NCBI GenBank assembly: GCA_034387635.1
Contig: JAOANU010000028.1
Coordinates: 102,272 to 166,271 of the forward strand
Reading direction: 5' to 3'
DNA length: 64,000 bases
Source: Rhodosporidiobolus odoratus
Taxonomy: Eukaryota > Basidiomycota > Microbotryomycetes > Sporidiobolales > Sporidiobolaceae
How positions within the stretch are numbered: the stretch's first letter is position 1; the number at the start of each line of letters is the position of its first letter. A model generated the notes under the pieces. It ran no database searches. It was not told the origin of the DNA and saw only the letters and a list, made by a program, of their open reading frames with translations. The position numbers and the translations under genes were made by a program. Below, one piece after another: positions 37,075-49,643 of this stretch.

Positions 37075-38355
37075 AGTGGAGAATGTAGACGAGCAGAAGG
37101 GTGCTTTCGTACGCTCGCCCGGCCTTGTCACATCCCAGAAATCGCTTTCTCGCGTGTCCTAGGAGGAGAGCAGTGGGACGCGTGTGCTCGGCGCGTACAG
37201 ACGCGTGGAAAGGCGCGGCGACCAAAGATGGCGCGTCGCACCTTCTCGATGGGGAAGGGGCGCGCCGGCTTTGGAAAGCCCGCCCTCCTCTCACTCTTTC
37301 CTCTTTGTGCCTTTGCTCGTGTGCAGCCCGCCGAATTACCAGCACTCTCCGGACCGATGGTATCTTCACCTGGCCCGACCAAGCTACGGGACTGCACAAG
37401 CTCTCAGCGTAGTACCGGCTGGCAGTTCCTCCAGAGTTGAGGTGTCTCGGCGTTCGATACGCATTTTTGCACGCCGAGAATCCAGCTCAAGCCCGAACTG
37501 GCCCGAACAAGTTCTGTCCGCCATCGCCGTCGTCGACCTTCTTTTAGAGCGACTTTCGCTCGACTCGCCTCCTTGTAGATCCCGCCATCTGCCTCGTATT
37601 CCGCCAGCCAGCCCTTTGCCGTTCCGACTGTCCCGCCATTGCGCTCAATCACCGACCCCGGCGCATCAGGCCCCCTCGCTCTCCCCCTCCCCTCCGAACT
37701 TCCTCGCGCCATCTTTCCTCAGGTCCAAGAAGCTCAGCTCGAATCCCGTTCCATACACTCGGAAACCAAGAACCCTTTGATCGACCCGACCTTGCGGAAC
37801 CGACCAACCTCAGCCAGGCAAGAGCGCGGTCCAAACGGGGATTGCCGTCGTTGAGAAAAACCCGCCTTCCGACCATCCGGAGCCAACCCTAGGACTTTCT
37901 TCCACCTTCCTCCTTCTGCTGCGACCCGACCTTCGCGCGTCCTCGACTTTCCCTCCCGAGCGTTCTCGAGCTCCCGGTACTCCAGCCGCCTGCACCTTCC
38001 GAACGATCCTCTCCTACAACCGAGAGGAGCGCTTTCCTCGTTCAGCCACACCGGCCTCGTCAGTCGAGAAATAGAAACAAGAGCTTAAACGCTCCGCTAG
38101 GTCGGCCGGAGGGGAAAGAACGAGTCGACAAGCGTCTGGTACGCGAACCAGAAGGGCAACTTATCCCGACGCGGCTTACTCGACTGTCCCGTCCTCCCAC
38201 ACCTTCCCTTTCCCTCCCCTGCGTAGTGGAAACGTCTGTCGTTGAAGGAACGCCGTCGCGTCCTCCTTTCCACCTTTGGCAAGACTTCCCACCTCGACTC
38301 ACTACTCGTCCCTCCCCCTTCTTGACTGCACGCCAATCCCGTCTCAGCCGACACC
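37075..38355. other. long gap upstream of the MADS-box gene
   Basis: Almost 1.3 kb without a gene I can support. It is pyrimidine-rich towards the right, as in the leaders of strongly transcribed fungal genes, and has several short upstream ATG frames. The most likely content is the promoter and a long 5' untranslated region of the MADS-box gene. Confidence 0.45.
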
Positions 38356-40325
38356 ATGGATCCCTCATCCTCTTCGACCCACTCAACTTCATCCGGCGAG
38401 GCTGCATCAGCTCCCGCACATCCTGTCCCCGGCACTTTATCTCTTCCTTTCCCGCCCTCTCAACCTACTCAGCCGCATCCACAGCTCGACTACTCGCAAC
38501 ACGCACCACAAGAGCAACATCACCATCACCAGCTCCCCTCCCCTCCGCCCGTATCTCCTGCTCTTCCTCCTACAAACGCGTCCAGCCTTCCGAACCCGCC
38601 CCCTTACCTCGCCGGCACGGCGTCCTCGAGTAATCCGCTCCTCCCCTCTCTTCCCATCAACCATGCTTCTTCGGCGGCTCCTTCTCCCGCGCCTTCGCCT
38701 TCGCAATCATCCTCCGCCCCGCCTGCTCCAACAGTAAATACATCTAGCGGTGCGACGCGTCCCCGCCCTCCGCCGATAATCTCGTACGACCCGAACGCAG
38801 CATCTGATGACGAAGACGAGGACGAAGAAGGGGGCAGTCCGAAGAAGAAGCGCAAAGCGGCAGGAGGGAGAGGGGCGGCTGCTAAAGCTGCGACTACTTC
38901 GGAAGAACCGGAGAAAGGGAGGAGGAAGATTGAGATTGAGTATATTCAGAAGAAGGAGAAGAGGCATATTACGTTTTCGAAGCGAAAGGCGGGGATTATG
39001 AAGAAGGTGCGTTTTGTTGGCTTTTCCGTCGTTGAGCGAGATGGACGGACGTGTCTTACCGTTGGTTTTCTACGCAGGCATATGAGCTGGCGACCCTGAC
39101 TGGAACTGAGGTACTGTTGCTTGTCGTGTCGGAGACTGGTATCGTGCGTCTATCTTTTACATCTCGAATGATCGCGCTTGCTCAAGTTTCGTCCATATTG
39201 CAGGTCTACACTTTCACGACGACCAAGTTCCAGCCGCTTGTGGGTGCGGGCGAGAACGGACTGCCCAGTGATGGTCAGCGACTAATTCAGCAGTGCTTGG
39301 TGCGTTCCTTTCCCTGAAAGCGAAAAGCAGGGGGACCTTCCTAACACCTTTTTTGGTCTCAGGCTGTCGGAGGCGACGACGAGCACAGCGACTATATTTC
39401 ACCCCCTCCCGACGGTCCTCTACTGCCCTTACCTCCTTCTGCTCAGAAGCGGCCCTTCGAAGCCAATTCGGCCATTCATGGCGGTCAGATTGCCCTTCGT
39501 ACGAAGCAGCATCGTCCTCGAACCAAGACTCGCCCGGCACCCATCATCCCGCCAGCCCCCGGTCCCATCGGCTCTGCGTCCCTTCCCACGCCCGGCATTC
39601 ACGCTCAGATGGAGCAGATGAACATGCCCATGTCGCCTCATCAGCTTCACCCGCTCAACCCTGCGCCACCCCAGGGCTCTTACCCTCCTTCTCCCGGGTT
39701 TCCTCCGCCACCGCCGGGCATGCAACGACCGAGCGATCTCCCGAGTCCGATGCAGACTTCGCACGAGTATCAGGAGATGATGGACCGATCGGCGATGAAT
39801 GGGCAGTATCCGGCTTCAGCCTACCCTCCTCCTCCCGCTCTCGGCTACACTCATCAGCTCCCGAACCCTCCTCCGCCGAACAGTCGACCGCCTCACCCTC
39901 TCGACCCATACCCTCCGCATCACCACCACTCGCCCAACTCGTCTCCTCGCCAGGCGCGGCACCTCCCACCACCACCTCCTCCTCCGCATCACGCATCGTA
40001 TCAGCCCGCTGCACCTCGCACGCTCGGTGGAGATCCCTACATCGCAGAGCAGCGGCACCAACATCGCGCAACCTATGGGGACGACACTCGCATGCTCTCT
40101 CCTTACCCGCCTCATGCTCAAATTCCTGGCAGCGGCGGCGGCGGTGGCGGTGGGAATTCACAGCTGCCGAACCCGCCTCCGGAGCTGTACATGCAGCATG
40201 GTCAATTACCTATAGCCCCTCAAGGGCAGCAGGGTGGGGGGATGCAGCCGAGCCCGAGGCAACAGCACGCTCAACCGATGCGGTATAACGGAGGGGCGGG
40301 GGGAGGCTACATGGGCAGGGGGTAA
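38356..40325 (+). CDS. MCM1: SRF/Mcm1-type MADS-box transcription factor
   Basis: This is a sequence-specific regulator of mating, cell-cycle and metabolic genes. Four exons (38356-39006, 39078-39143, 39204-39299, 39363-40325) give 591 residues. The MADS domain lies at about residues 188-250: GRRKIEIEYIQKKEKRHITF, SKRKAGIMKKAYELATLTGT and EVLLLVVSETGIVYTFTTTK, the SAM-type dimer extension of Mcm1/SRF. An acidic run (ASDDEDEDEEGG) and a KKKRK nuclear signal precede it. Long Pro/Gln/His/Ser-rich tails flank the domain, with a glycine run near the C terminus. The KKEKR segment differs from the usual acidic/NK-TRR loop. The MADS box is split across introns. Confidence 0.95.
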
Positions 40326-40735
40326 AGGACAGAGCAAGGAAGGAAAGATAGAAACAGACAAAGGAGAAGACGCGCATCTCATCAGATCATTGTATAGCAT
40401 TATATAAGTCTTGCATTGCATGCTATATATTCATCGCCGTCCTCTTCTTGTACGACTGGTAGAAGGCCAGACTGGGAGAGGTGGGCGGCGTCGGACACTT
40501 GAGCAAGAAAAAGCCGCCGAGGGGTTTGCTTCCCCTTGCTTCTATTCCTTTTTTGACTGGCTCGGGTGGGGCATCGGAGACTGAGGACGAGCTTATGAGC
40601 CCCTAGAGCCGCGGCTATGGCCTGCGAGGCTGCGACTGCTCATGCGGGCGAGGTCTCTCAAGCTCGCCTCGGACACGGTTTTCTTTCTTTCTCTACCTTG
40701 GGCTCGCTCGTAATCCTGATACAGCCGGTTCATGC
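40326..40735. other. intergenic between MADS-box and BRAP2-like genes
   Basis: About 410 bp. An AT-rich patch at 40392-40432 (tatagcattatataag, gctatatattc) is a plausible polyadenylation region for the MADS-box gene. No gene is seen. Confidence 0.5.
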
Positions 40736-43439
40736 ATGTCTGATACTGCCAAATATAGCGTCTGCATCGAACTCTACACTCACGACCACCCTGCGACGCC
40801 ATCCCCATTGCTTCCCCCCACTCCCACTCGATTACCTCCAGACCTCGACGTACGCCTCAGATCACAACAGGATAACCTCGTACTGCCTTCAAGAGGTAAG
40901 GGCTTCTGGCACACCCGACTCCCAGCTACGCGCAAGCTCGACACGCGCACTGCCGGCACCCTTTCCGCTATCCCACCTCCCTCGATCCCTTCTCCAGTCC
41001 TCGAAGGCCGTTCTCCTCCTCCCCGAATCTGGTCAGAGTCATTTGGACTCTACTCTCCGCCGTCTCTTCCCACAGCCGAACTCTGGACCCCATCCAAAGC
41101 CGCACCTTCTCCCGCCTCTTCCTCTTCTTCTCCACCAGCAGGACGACAGCAGGCCGTTCTCGACTTCCGTTTCGGTCCCCTCGCCATTGACTGGATCATC
41201 AACCCTGAACCACGACTCATGACCCCGAGTAACGGCGTTGTCTCGCCGCAGATGGCCGCACGAGCTCTTCCAGGCGGCTTGGGGAGGAGCCCAACTCTGC
41301 GTGAAGCGAGTCTGCCTCAACGCGAGCCTGAAACAAGCGGTACCACCGACTTGTATTGGGGTACTATTCACCTGTATCGCGAGGCTGGGGCAGAAGGTAA
41401 CTCGTCGAAGGAGGAAAAGCAGCGTGCGAAAGATGAGGATGATGGGAAAGCTGTGGGGCTCGTATCGGTGCCCGGAGTTCTCAATGCGGCAGCCTTACTC
41501 TCCTTCATCGCTCCTGCACTGGAGAGTGTGGAGCAAGTGAGGATGTTGAGGTATGTCTTCTGTGTCCCCGGCTGTGATACGCGAAATTGACCTTCCTGAT
41601 TTCCTGGGGGCAGGGATGCAACGCCCAACCGGTCCCTTGTCCTGCTGCGATTTCGCGACGCACCCAGCGCGTCCGAGTTCAAGCGAGTATACAACGGTCG
41701 GCCATACCACGACTCGAAAGATGTCAGTCCAGTTCCGGCTCGCCTCCGTCCACGTTCTTCTGCTAACCTTCGCAAATGCCACCTCTACATCCAATGGGCG
41801 TCGCAGAGCGAAGTCTGCCATGTCGTATCCCTCTCTTCTATCAAGCTCAAAACAACCTCCACGCCTCCCTTCACCTTCCCTTACTCCCCCTCCGAAATTG
41901 CTTCTCATCAGGCGGAAGGGAAAGAACTCGTCGAGCTTCCGACTTGCCCAGTCTGCCTCGAGGTCCTCGACTCGCGAGTCACTGGACTCGTGCAGATCCC
42001 TTGCCAGCATTCTTACCATTGCAATTGCTTGCTGAAGTGGGGCGATTCAAGGTGAGTCGAACGGATTCAACCCGGCAAGCGCAGCTGGCAATTTCCACTT
42101 CGCTTGCTTCAAGGGCTCTGGCATACTCACCACCTCGCGCCGTAGATGCCCCGTCTGCCGTTCCACCAACGCCCGCGCGCGTCGCAACACCGCTTCCGAA
42201 TCCACCTCGTCCGACTCGAAATGCGCAGTCTGCTCAAGCCCGTCTAACCTCTGGATTTGCGTCATCTGCGGTCATGTCGGCTGGTGCGTCTCTTGGGTTG
42301 ATCCGCTCGGCGCACCCGAGTTGACCTTTTTTTTTTTTCTCTTTTCACGTTCTCAGCGGTCGATACCAGGGCGGCCATGCGCACTCTCATTTCGGCGAGA
42401 CGGGGCACTCGTGCGTCTTGCCTGTGATCTACATGCGTAAACGATACTGACAGGGTCACCGCAGCTACTCCCTCGAAATCGAGACGGGTCGAATCTGGTC
42501 TTACTTTGGTGCGTCCCGCCGTGCTTTTTCCCCTCCGCACCCTTTCCTAACTCTTACTCCCTACCCACTACAGATGACGAGTACGTTCACCGCCTGATTC
42601 GCCTTCGCCCCGACCCTTCGGACCCCACCTCCCCCTCCTCAAACCGCCTCATCGAGCTCCCCTCCCTTTCCTCCGCCTCCTCCTCCTCTCGCACGCACAA
42701 CGACCCGGACGACCTCTCTGCCAAAATTGGCGCACAGCAGAGCCAGAGTCAGCACCATGGCGGACCTGACCGAACTCAGGAAGTCGAGCAAGATAAACTC
42801 GAAGCTCTGGCGTTGGAGTATGGGAATTTGATGAGCAGTCAATTGGGGGATCAGAGGGAGTATTACGAGGAGGAATTGGCGAGGTTGAAGGATTCGAAGA
42901 GATTGGGAGAGGTCAAGAGGGATGAACTGGATCGGGAGTTGGAGAGAGTAAGGAAGGAACGGGTTGAGGTCGAGAAGAGGGAAAAGGAGAAAGCGGCGGT
43001 TTGGAGCAAGGAGAAGGCTGAGTTGGAGTTCAGAGTCGAGGCACTGCGGAAGGACCTGGTGCGTGAAGCTGAGGAACGAAAGAAGGAACGCCTCGACTTC
43101 ACCAAGACGCGTAAAGCGCTCGAAAAGGACCTCGAAGCCGAACGAGCCGTGACCAAATCCCTCACAACCAATCTCGCTTCTCTGCGCACCGATTTTGCCA
43201 CCCAACAGAACGAGACGAACGTTGTCAAGGGGCAAGTCGATGAACTCAAGGATCAGTTGAACGACTTGATGGCGGCGTTGAGTATGCGGGAGCAGGTGGA
43301 GAGGGATCCGGACAGCGAATGGGCGGGGGCGAGTATTGGAGTGGCGCCTAATCCGGAGGTGCAGCAACAGCAGGTTCCGCGAAATCCGAGTGCGGCAAAG
43401 GCGGCGGCGAGGAAGAAAAAGCAGAAGGCCAAGAAGTAG
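40736..43439 (+). CDS. BRAP2/Etp1-type RING and UBP-finger protein
   Basis: BRAP2-family proteins are cytoplasmic RING E3 ligases; yeast Etp1 affects ethanol response and transporter turnover. The order is a BRAP2 domain (LYWGTIHLYREAG, LVSVPGVLNAAALLSFIAPA, NRSLVLLRFRDAPSASEFKR), then a RING-H2 ([36 protein letters not shown]). A UBP zinc finger follows (CAVCSSPSNLWICVICGHVG with GRYQGGHAHSHFGETGHS). A coiled coil runs from about 42800 to 43270 (EYYEEELARLKDSKRLGEVK and so on), and the lysine-rich end is ARKKKQKAKK. About five introns fall in the zinc-binding parts; one holds a T-run near 42329. The start at 40736 gives a complete protein of about 760 residues. Confidence 0.93.
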
Positions 43440-43666
43440 ATGCTGCGGGGGCCCTGCTTTTCAATACTTTGTCCAGTGTACTCCACAGTCGTGCACTCAT
43501 CTTGCTCCTGGCAGCGTGCCGCAGTCGGAAACATCTGTTCCGACCCGTAGTACGAGGGTCGATAGCACAATTGCTCAACCTCTACACCTTTTCCAGAATG
43601 CGGTAGTGCGCTGGCCCGGAGGCAATGTAGTCCGCTTTGGACTGTTACGAGCGAGACGAAGAAGAG

Positions 43667-45621
43667 TCAGTTCCACCGCTGGAGAGGTGTTTGCGATGAA
43701 CGTTTGAAAGGAAGACGCTTACCATGAACAGTTTCGACTGAGAATCGCCAATGAGAAGCTGCATACGGAACATAGATCGCTAGCATGAGCACGTCGTCGA
43801 GAGGATGAAAAGTGGGCTGGTGCATGTATATGAGCATCAGGCGACGTACTTTTCCAACGATGCACCCACCCAAATACACTCCCCAATCTCCCGCCCGTTC
43901 CTTAAAGCTGGCAAAGTATTCCGGTGCAGTGGTGACTCGAATCCCACGCTGAGGAGCGACACCTCCTTCAGCGGCGATGGCGGCGAGGGTAGCAGAGTCG
44001 GGGTCGGGTCTGAAGGGGGAAAGGAGGGGGGCGAGGGTGGAGTGGAGGGCTGTGACGAGTCTCGTCAGCATGGTGCACGGGCAATGAAGGAACAGAAAGA
44101 GGGGTTGAGGTTGGGCAACGTACCTTTATTCGAGCCGATGCGTCCACTGGAGACTACGACTACCGTCTCGCTCACTGCGTGTCGGACCTCTGCTTCGCTC
44201 ACCCGGCTAATGACCGCGCCAATGGCTTCGTGCACTCCTCCCTCATCGACGAGCTTTCTCCCTCCCGGCGTGGCAAACCGTTCGTATTCTGCCATGTTGA
44301 GTGCGGCAGCGGCGGCAGAGGAAGAGGGTGCGAGGGAAGAAATGATTGAGGGAATGAACAGAGGTTCGAGATATCGATGCCTTGCAGGCCCGAGGCGAAT
44401 CTGGGAGTAAGCCGGCGGAGGGGGCTGGTCGTTCGGTCCGAGGGTGAGGTCAACCGCTGGCGGGGGCGGCGCAAAGGGATTGACGACGGTGACAAAGTCT
44501 CCTGCTTCTTCTTCCCCCTCTACCGCTTTCCCTTTTCCCTTCTTCTTGACCATGTCACTCACCTTGCCGTCCACGATCGCCTTGGCCACGTCAAACGAAC
44601 CTTCCTCCTCCGCGCTAGCACCTTCTGCTGCTCCCGCCGTAGGACCCGCGACCGAAAGCAACGGGCTTTCGAACCCAATCAGGCCACGTGTCTTGAGCTC
44701 AGTCACCATAGCCCTAAGCGCATAGACGAGTTCCCCGGGTCCCAGTTCCGTCGCGCCGGTCCCTTTCCCCGCCCCGAGTTGTTGCGGCAATGTCGGGTCC
44801 GCCTCCAACAACCTAAGCGCGCAATAGTCATCGCAAACGCCTTCATCGAGGTGAGGCAGTCTCAGGCCTCCTGCAGATTCAAAGACCATATTGTCGTGCA
44901 CGACGCTGATTTCACTGCCTTCGCCGCGGTAGCCTAGGTCGAGGACTAGGCAGGAGAGGACGCCGGCGGCTGCAGCGGCGAAGAAAGGGCGTGTCGAGAG
45001 GAGGAGGGAGGGAACGAGGAGACGCTCGAAGAGGAGACGGTGCAGTTGGTCGACTGTCGAGGGAGGCAAGGAAGGAGGGATGGAAAGGACGGTGGAATTG
45101 GAAATGGGCGGACGGGCGAGAGCGAGGGAGGTATGGAGGGCGTATCGGCTGCGGACAATGTGCATCAGTGCTAGCCTACTCGTGAAAAGCACCGAAGAAA
45201 GCAGAGTGGTGATCTGTGAGGAGGCTCAGTCGGACGGAAAACGCACAAGACGGCTTCTAGGCCTACCCAGTCCACCACCTCGAACCCGACTTTCTCGTCC
45301 ATCCTCAAAGGGTTGACATCTTCGAACTCGCGTTGCCCGCCATTTCTCATGCGATGTTCAGCCTGAAAGAGGTGTTGTCCAACAAGAAAGTCCTCAACCT
45401 GTGTGCCGGTCGTATTGAGTTTGCGGCCGAGGCGGGTGGGTAGTTCCTACACGATGTAGATTGTCCGATGTAAAGATGGGATCAGCAGAGCGGGGAAAGC
45501 GACAGCAAGAGAGGGGACGAACGACCAGGGGACCTCTGATGAGGTCGTGTACACCGACTCCAGCTCGTAGGATGGTCGAAGTGAGGTCAAGGACGAGTAT
45601 GAGCTCGTCTCGCACGACCAT
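43667..45621 (-). CDS. actin-related protein, Arp9-like
   Basis: The protein has the actin fold in pieces: MVVRDELILVLDLTSTILRA at the start, VELPTRLGRKLN, then PFFAAAAAGVLSCLVLDLGY with EISVVHDNMVFES (a degraded phosphate loop). A long acidic, Pro-rich insert follows, then AVSETVVVVSSGRIGSN and the closing RVTTAPEYFASFKERAGDWG with VYLGGCIVGKLLIGDSQSK. It ends FMRWN. The ATP-binding loops are poorly conserved, as in Arp9, a subunit of SWI/SNF and RSC chromatin remodellers; dynactin Arp10/11 is the main alternative. The last two exons are short, joined at VGK-LLIGD and FM-RWN. The gene converges on the BRAP2-like gene and is divergent from ERG7. Confidence 0.7.
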
Positions 45622-45904
45622 GGTTTGACTAGCTCGCTAGAGTTGGTCTGTGGTGAAGTTGTTTGTTTGGCAGATGAGGAAACGAGGGCAAGGGTTGAGG
45701 CCGTTGAGGGATTGGTCCGACCGCGTGAGAGTTCAAGTAGAGTCGTTAGGCTAGTTTGTTGTAGGTCAGGTAGCCTGTAGACAGCTTGAAGCGACAGTGG
45801 TGTAAGAAATCTAGTCGACCCATTAAATCCTCCCCACCTCGTCCCTTCTCTTCCTTCTCCTCACACCCTCGCCCGATCAGACAGACTGATAGAGTACTCC
45901 CAGA
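45622..45904. promoter_or_regulatory. divergent promoter region, Arp9-like / ERG7
   Basis: This compact 283 bp region separates two divergent starts. Right of centre it becomes pyrimidine-rich (ctcgtcccttctcttccttctcc) before the ERG7 ATG. No sterol element could be assigned. Confidence 0.45.
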
Positions 45905-48900
45905 ATGAGCATCCCGAGCTCCCACCCGCCCCCGGGCCCTCTAGGCGCAACAGACCCCACCCGTTGGCGCCTCTCTTCCGCTACAGACGGAGGAAGGCAC
46001 GTTTGGCACTACAACCGCGACTCTGATGCACCCGACGCACAGCCCTACGAGCAACTATGGGGACACGACCACGAAGGCCTTCGCGAGAAGGAGCAGAATG
46101 ACGAAACCGCCTACTGGCTTGGCCTCGAATTGCCCTTCAAGGACGCAACCGACCCTAGTCCTGCGAAGACTCCCTTTGACAGCGCAAAGAAGGGTCAGTT
46201 TTCTGGTCGTTCTCGTCCATGCGCGCTTTACTGACCGGCTCTGCGTACAGGTTACGACTTTTACAAGCGCTTGCAGTCTGCCGATGGACACTGGAGTGGA
46301 GAGTACGGCGGTACGTCTCGCTCAGAATCCTTCTCTCTTCTCAGAGCTGACACGAGCGACCACAGGACCCATGTTTCTCCTTCCCGGCATCATCATCGCG
46401 CTCTACGTGACCAAAACGCCGATTCCGCAAGAGTGGAAAGTCGAGATTGCCCGGTACCTCGCCAACATGCAGCGGAAGGGCGATGAGGACGATCTCGGAT
46501 GGGGCATGTACGTCAAGCTCCCCTTGACAAAGCACGCTGCGCTGTATGCTCATCTTAGTAACCGACTGCAGCCACTTCGAAGCGAAATCTTCCGTCTTTG
46601 GGACGGGCTTGAACTACGTCGTACTTCGTCTGCTAGGTGTCGGGCCTGACGAACCAATGATGATTCGGGCTCGGAACACGCTGCACAAGCTTGGTGAGCT
46701 CTCCGTCTCGCTGGCTGCCGCCTTCCGACTGACCTTCTCAAACCCCTTGTCCGCTCCAAAGGTGGTTGCGAAGGGATCCCTTCGTGCGTCTTCCTCTTCT
46801 CGCTCGGACACCGCATGCATCACTCACTAACTCTTGTGCCACAGTTGGGGCAAATTCTGGCTCGCCATCCTCAACGTCCACTCATGGCGCGGTCTCAACC
46901 CAACTCCAGCGGAACTGTGGCTATTGCCAGACTGGGCCCCGATACACCCGTGGCGCTGGTGGATTCATACGAGGAATGTGTACATTCCGATGGGGTATTT
47001 GAGTGGGGTGGGATTCCAGGCGGACGTTGACGAAACAATTCTGAGTTTGCGAGAGGTATGTTCTGCTCTTCCCCTGTTAGGCTCACCGCACGTCTCGCTC
47101 CCGTGCCGACTCTGATTATCCTCGTACATACTACAGGAGCTCTACGTCCAACCATACTCCAAGATCAATTGGCCCTCCCTCCGCAACTCCATCTCCCCCT
47201 CCGACGTCTACGCCCCCCACTCCCGAGTTGCCAACGCCTGCTTCGCCGTCCTCGACATCTACGACCGTTTCGCCCCGAGCTTCATTCGAGACTTGGCGCT
47301 TGATAGGGCTTATGACTTGGTTAAGATGGAGGATGAGAACACGGCTTATCAGACGGTGGGGCCGGTCAGTAAGGCGATGAACATGCTGTGAGTCGACCAC
47401 CGCCTGGCGCTCACCTTGACTGCCTCCTCTTTGGTCGAAGGGCAGGTAAGCTGATCGATGATTTGGCCCGGGCGACACAGATGTCGTTGGCATAGGGAAG
47501 GACCGCAGAGCGATGCTTTCCAACAGCATCTTGGCAAGATCCGTGACTTCAGTACGTACTGGTTGTCGTACCCGGACCGATGCCGCTGCTGACCCCATTC
47601 TGTGCTACTGTGCCTCCGGTCTCACCTCCTTTTTCTGCCCTTCTTCGCCTTTTCCTCTCATCTCGCGGCCTGCAGTGTGGATGTCGAAAGATGGCCTCCT
47701 GATGACCGGCACCAACGGCTCTCAACTCTGGGACGCGGCCTTCATCGCCCAAGCCCTCTCCGAATCCGGACTTGGCGACCTTCCCGAAAACCGCGCCTCA
47801 ACCCTCTCCCTCCTGCAATGGCTCGACCAATGTCAAATTCAGAACAACCCACGGCATTACGAGAGCGCTTATCGGCATCAGACGGATGGGGCTTGGCCGT
47901 TCTCGACTCAGGAACAGAGTTATACGGTTAGTGATTGTACGGCCGAGGGGATGAAGAGTGTCTTGTTATTGCAGGACATGCCGTGAGTCGTTCCCTCAGC
48001 CTCACGTCTTATGTCTCTCTTTCTTTCTCTCCACATGCTTCCTTAACTGACGAAATCAATGTCGCTGTAGCCACCTCCCTGAGTTGGTCGACTACCAGCG
48101 CCTCTGCAAAGCCGTCGATGTGATTCTTTCCTTACAGAACCCGAGTGGAGGCTGGGCGAGTTACGAAGTAATCCGAGGTAGTCCATTGCTGGAACTTTTG
48201 AACCCGGCGGAAGTGTTTGGTGAGCCATCGTTTCTTTTTTCTTCCTCCCTCTCCTGGGCCGCGCGGTCGCTGTTTGTGGTTGTCGCACGACTGAGAAGCA
48301 TGGGGACTGATGCACTGGCGGTGTTCGCAGCAAACATCATGATCGAATACCCCTACGTCGAATGTACTACAGCCTGTATGTCCCTTCTCCCTTCTGTCCC
48401 TTCTCCTGCCTTAATCCTCACTTTACCCGTTGTTTCCCCACCTTACCTCACCTCGCAGGCGTCACCTCGCTCTCTCTCTTTCTCCGGAAACACCCCGACT
48501 ACAGGACGCACGAAGTTCAGAGGGCTTGCGCGACTGGGATTCAGTGGATCAAGGGGAAGCAGAGGGAGGATGGGAGTTGGTATGGGAGTTGGGGGATCGT
48601 GCGTCTGACTCTTCCATCCCCTTGGGCTTCCTACATCTGCTCTTCCTGTCGCACCCCGACGGAATCCCTCGCAAGTATCGCGAAAAAAACAGCCTAGTGT
48701 CGCTGACAGCGGCCCTGCCTTTGAATCAGTGCTTCACTTACGCGACAATGTTCTCGATCGAGTCCCTCGCTTTGGCAGGGGAGACGTACGAGTCCTCACC
48801 GAACGTTAGGCGGGCTTGTCGTTTCTTGCTGGATAAGCAGATGGGAGATGGTGGATGGGGCGAGAGTTTCAAGGTGAGCTTTTGTCCCTGTCCATTTTCT

Positions 48901-49494
48901 CCTCTGCCGCAGAAGCTGCATTCTCCGCTATGTACGCCAGAGACTAATGCGTATAATTGTGCGCAGAGTTGCGAGACGGAACAGTATGTGCACAATGCGA
49001 AAAGTCAGGTTGTCAATACCGCTTGGGGTGCGTCCTTTTCTCCTGCCTAGTCTCCACGTACTGACCCGTCTAGACACGAACACATGAGTCCACTTTTCCA
49101 TGCTGACCCGCTTTCCTTCCCTTACTACACGTTCACTCCATTTATTTTCTCTTTCCACCCCTCGCAGCCGTCATCACCCTCCTCACTGCTCGCTACCCCG
49201 AGCCTGAGCCTATCCGACGCGGTTGCAGGCTTATCATGTCGCGTCAAGCACCGGATGGTAGCTGGCCGCAGGAAAGTATTGAAGGCAGTGCGTCCTTTTT
49301 CTGTCCTCACTTTCTTCCTACTCGTCCGCCTCTGTCTCCTCATTGTCCACGGTGCGGAGTGCGAGCTGACACCGCCACATGTGCCCGTAGTCTTCAACAA
49401 GAACGCGGCGATTTCGTATCCAAACTTCAAGTTCTCGTGGACTCTGAATGCATTGGGTCAAGCTTGGCGGAAGCTGCCGAAGGAAGGGTGGTGA
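45905..49494 (+). CDS. ERG7: lanosterol synthase (2,3-oxidosqualene cyclase)
   Basis: This enzyme cyclises 2,3-oxidosqualene to lanosterol, the first sterol, on ER or lipid-droplet membranes. The catalytic acid motif DCTAE is in [19 protein letters not shown] (near 47920-47985). QW repeats are visible: [17 protein letters not shown], the segment around [31 protein letters not shown] and [13 protein letters not shown]. The N-terminal cap has [18 protein letters not shown], and another conserved block is [17 protein letters not shown]. Many introns interrupt it, typically gtacg/gtgcg, for instance [19 protein letters not shown]. It ends [12 protein letters not shown]. Length is near 750 residues, as expected. 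Confidence 0.96.
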
Positions 49495-49643
49495 CGCTGT
49501 AGTGAGCTGTCATCCATGTAGGAGCTGTATAGACACTGTTACACGTCTTTGAACACGTTGCTGCTTCGTCTGCTCGTCGACACGCGCCTCGAATCTGGAT
49601 CCGCCTGATGAGGTCGTTCTTTCCTCCATCAACCTCGCTTACT

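Noticed and set aside
37184..37780. 198-codon frame in the gap before the MADS-box gene
   Set aside because: Its Pro/Ser/Arg-rich content has no domain, no splice partners and no conserved start. It is typical of chance frames in GC-rich DNA.
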